A DNA stretch of 5,994 nt from UBA3792 sp946185305 (GTDB taxonomy: Bacteria; Bacillota; Clostridia; Christensenellales; CAG-138), in the NCBI GenBank assembly GCA_946185305.1, contig CAMHJE010000150.1, forward strand, positions 1 through 5,994. The letters run 5' to 3'. Positions 5,577 to 5,994 of this stretch are shown one piece after another. Position 1 is the stretch's first letter; the number at the start of each line of letters is the position of its first letter. Below the pieces are notes generated by a model, which saw only the letters and a list, made by a program, of their open reading frames with translations, was not told the DNA's origin and ran no database searches. The translations under genes were made by a program, and so were the position numbers.

Positions 5577-5760
5577 TGCGCGTCAGCGCAATATCACTTT
5601 GCCGCAGGCGAAATATCACTGCGGCTCTGCCGCAATATCACTGTCCGCAGGACAATATCACTGCGCGTCAGCGCAATATCGCTGCGGCTCTGCCGCAATA
5701 TCGCTCGCCGCAAGGCGAATATCGCTTTGCGGCAGCAAAATATCGCTGCGCGAAAGCGCA
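5577..5760. repeat. Hairpin-repeat array, right half (nine hairpins, period 20-22 bp)
   Basis: Nine consecutive short inverted repeats are joined by an almost invariant linker: ATATCACT four times, then ATATCGCT four times. Plus-strand stem/loop/stem sequences are TGCGC-GTCA-GCGCA, TTTGCC-GCA-GGCGAA (one G-T pair), TGCGGC-TCT-GCCGCA, TGTCC-GCA-GGACA, TGCGC-GTCA-GCGCA, TGCGGC-TCT-GCCGCA, TCGCC-GCAA-GGCGA, TTTGC-GGCA-GCAAA and TGCGC-GAAA-GCGCA. Stems change between units while pairing is kept. The array lies between the pnp terminator and the putative operon promoter, so it may be largely untranscribed. Confidence 0.93.
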
Positions 5761-5774
5761 ATCCTTTATATCGG

Positions 5775-5801
5775 AAAAAGGGCAGAGTCCACCCCTGCCC
5801 C
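5775..5801 (-). terminator. Rho-independent terminator of pnp
   Basis: On the minus strand GGGCAG pairs with CTGCCC around a 9-base loop (5800-5780) and is directly followed by TTTTT (5779-5775); G-T and A-T pairs can extend the stem base. It starts about 16 bp after the pnp stop codon. It separates pnp from the peptidase operon. Confidence 0.85.
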
Positions 5802-5816
5802 TCCGGTTGCTTCCTG

Positions 5817-5994
5817 TCAGTTATTCTTCTCCTCCGGAAGAAGATCCTTGCGCGTCAGGCTGATCTTGCCGGTCTTGGCGTCGATGTCGATGACGCGGAC
5901 AAGCACCTGATCGCCGAGGTTCATCACGTCCTCGACCTTATTGACCCGCTCCTTGGCCATGCGCGAAATGTGCAGCAGGCCGTCCTTGCCGGGC
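5817..5994 (-). CDS. pnp: Polynucleotide phosphorylase, C-terminal S1 domain, partial
   Basis: The last 58 codons are present; the gene continues off the right edge. The visible protein reads PGKDGLLHISRMAKERVNKV, then VEDVMNLGDQVLVRVIDID, then KTGKISLTRKDLLPEEKNN and a TGA stop. This is an S1 RNA-binding fold (GKDGLLHIS, then GDxVLVRVIDID, then KISLTRK) with the wording typical of the PNPase C-terminus. PNPase degrades RNA 3' to 5' with phosphate, releasing nucleoside diphosphates; the S1 domain holds the substrate. The short acidic/Asn tail is normal in length for Gram-positive PNPases. Other S1 proteins are possible on such a short piece, but the following M16 peptidase gene is the usual neighbour of pnp in Bacillota, which supports the call. 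Confidence 0.88.
   Translation of the reverse strand, partial: PGKDGLLHISRMAKERVNKVEDVMNLGDQVLVRVIDIDAKTGKISLTRKDLLPEEKNN

Noticed and set aside
5577..5760. Possible CRISPR array
   Set aside because: Units are only 20-22 bp, the constant part is 8 bp, and the variable parts are self-complementary stems instead of unrelated spacers. No cas gene is visible.
5413..5910. Plus-strand open frame of 165 codons across the hairpin array and the pnp end
   Set aside because: It is built from the hairpin repeats and the antisense of pnp. The protein is a repetitive composition artefact with no recognisable domain and no plausible ribosome binding site.

Overview
The window is GC-rich bacterial DNA, with most third codon positions G or C, and every gene is read from the minus strand (right to left). 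Gene content and order point to a Gram-positive member of the Bacillota, most likely a high-GC Clostridia of the gut Oscillospiraceae/Christensenellales type. The signs are pnp followed by an M16 peptidase, then a YggS-SepF-DivIVA cell-division block, and strong AGGAGG-type ribosome binding sites. The lineage is inferred from these features; no database was searched.

Layout in transcription order. The right edge (5817-5994) holds the last 58 codons of polynucleotide phosphorylase, followed by a hairpin-plus-U-tract terminator. A gene-free stretch of about 440 bp (5378-5816) then carries the most unusual feature: 15 short hairpins separated by a conserved 8-9 bp linker (ATATCACT/ATATCGCT or its reverse complement). 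Stem sequences differ between hairpins, yet each stem stays self-complementary. The array is split into two halves in opposite orientation around an AT-rich centre containing a TATAAT -10-like box that faces the downstream operon.

The operon consists of an M16 zinc peptidase (4085-5377), a membrane-anchored HlyD-like protein (2842-4065), the PLP-binding protein YggS (2135-2842), the FtsZ-ring protein SepF (1686-2141), a DivIVA-domain protein with a repetitive acidic tail (972-1658), and the N-terminal 327 codons of a YgiQ-family radical SAM protein (1-982). The genes are packed tightly: gaps are 19 and 27 bp, and overlaps are 1, 7 and 11 bp, so translational coupling is likely. SepF and DivIVA link the cluster to septum formation and cell-pole or curvature sensing. 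YggS is a usual genomic companion of SepF. The HlyD-like protein has no transporter partner in view and may belong to the division or envelope machinery.

Items for a second look are the hairpin array and its mirror symmetry, a 30% GC patch inside yggS that contains a near-consensus internal promoter and a 14-bp perfect palindrome, and a 48-bp in-frame tandem repeat in the DivIVA-domain gene.
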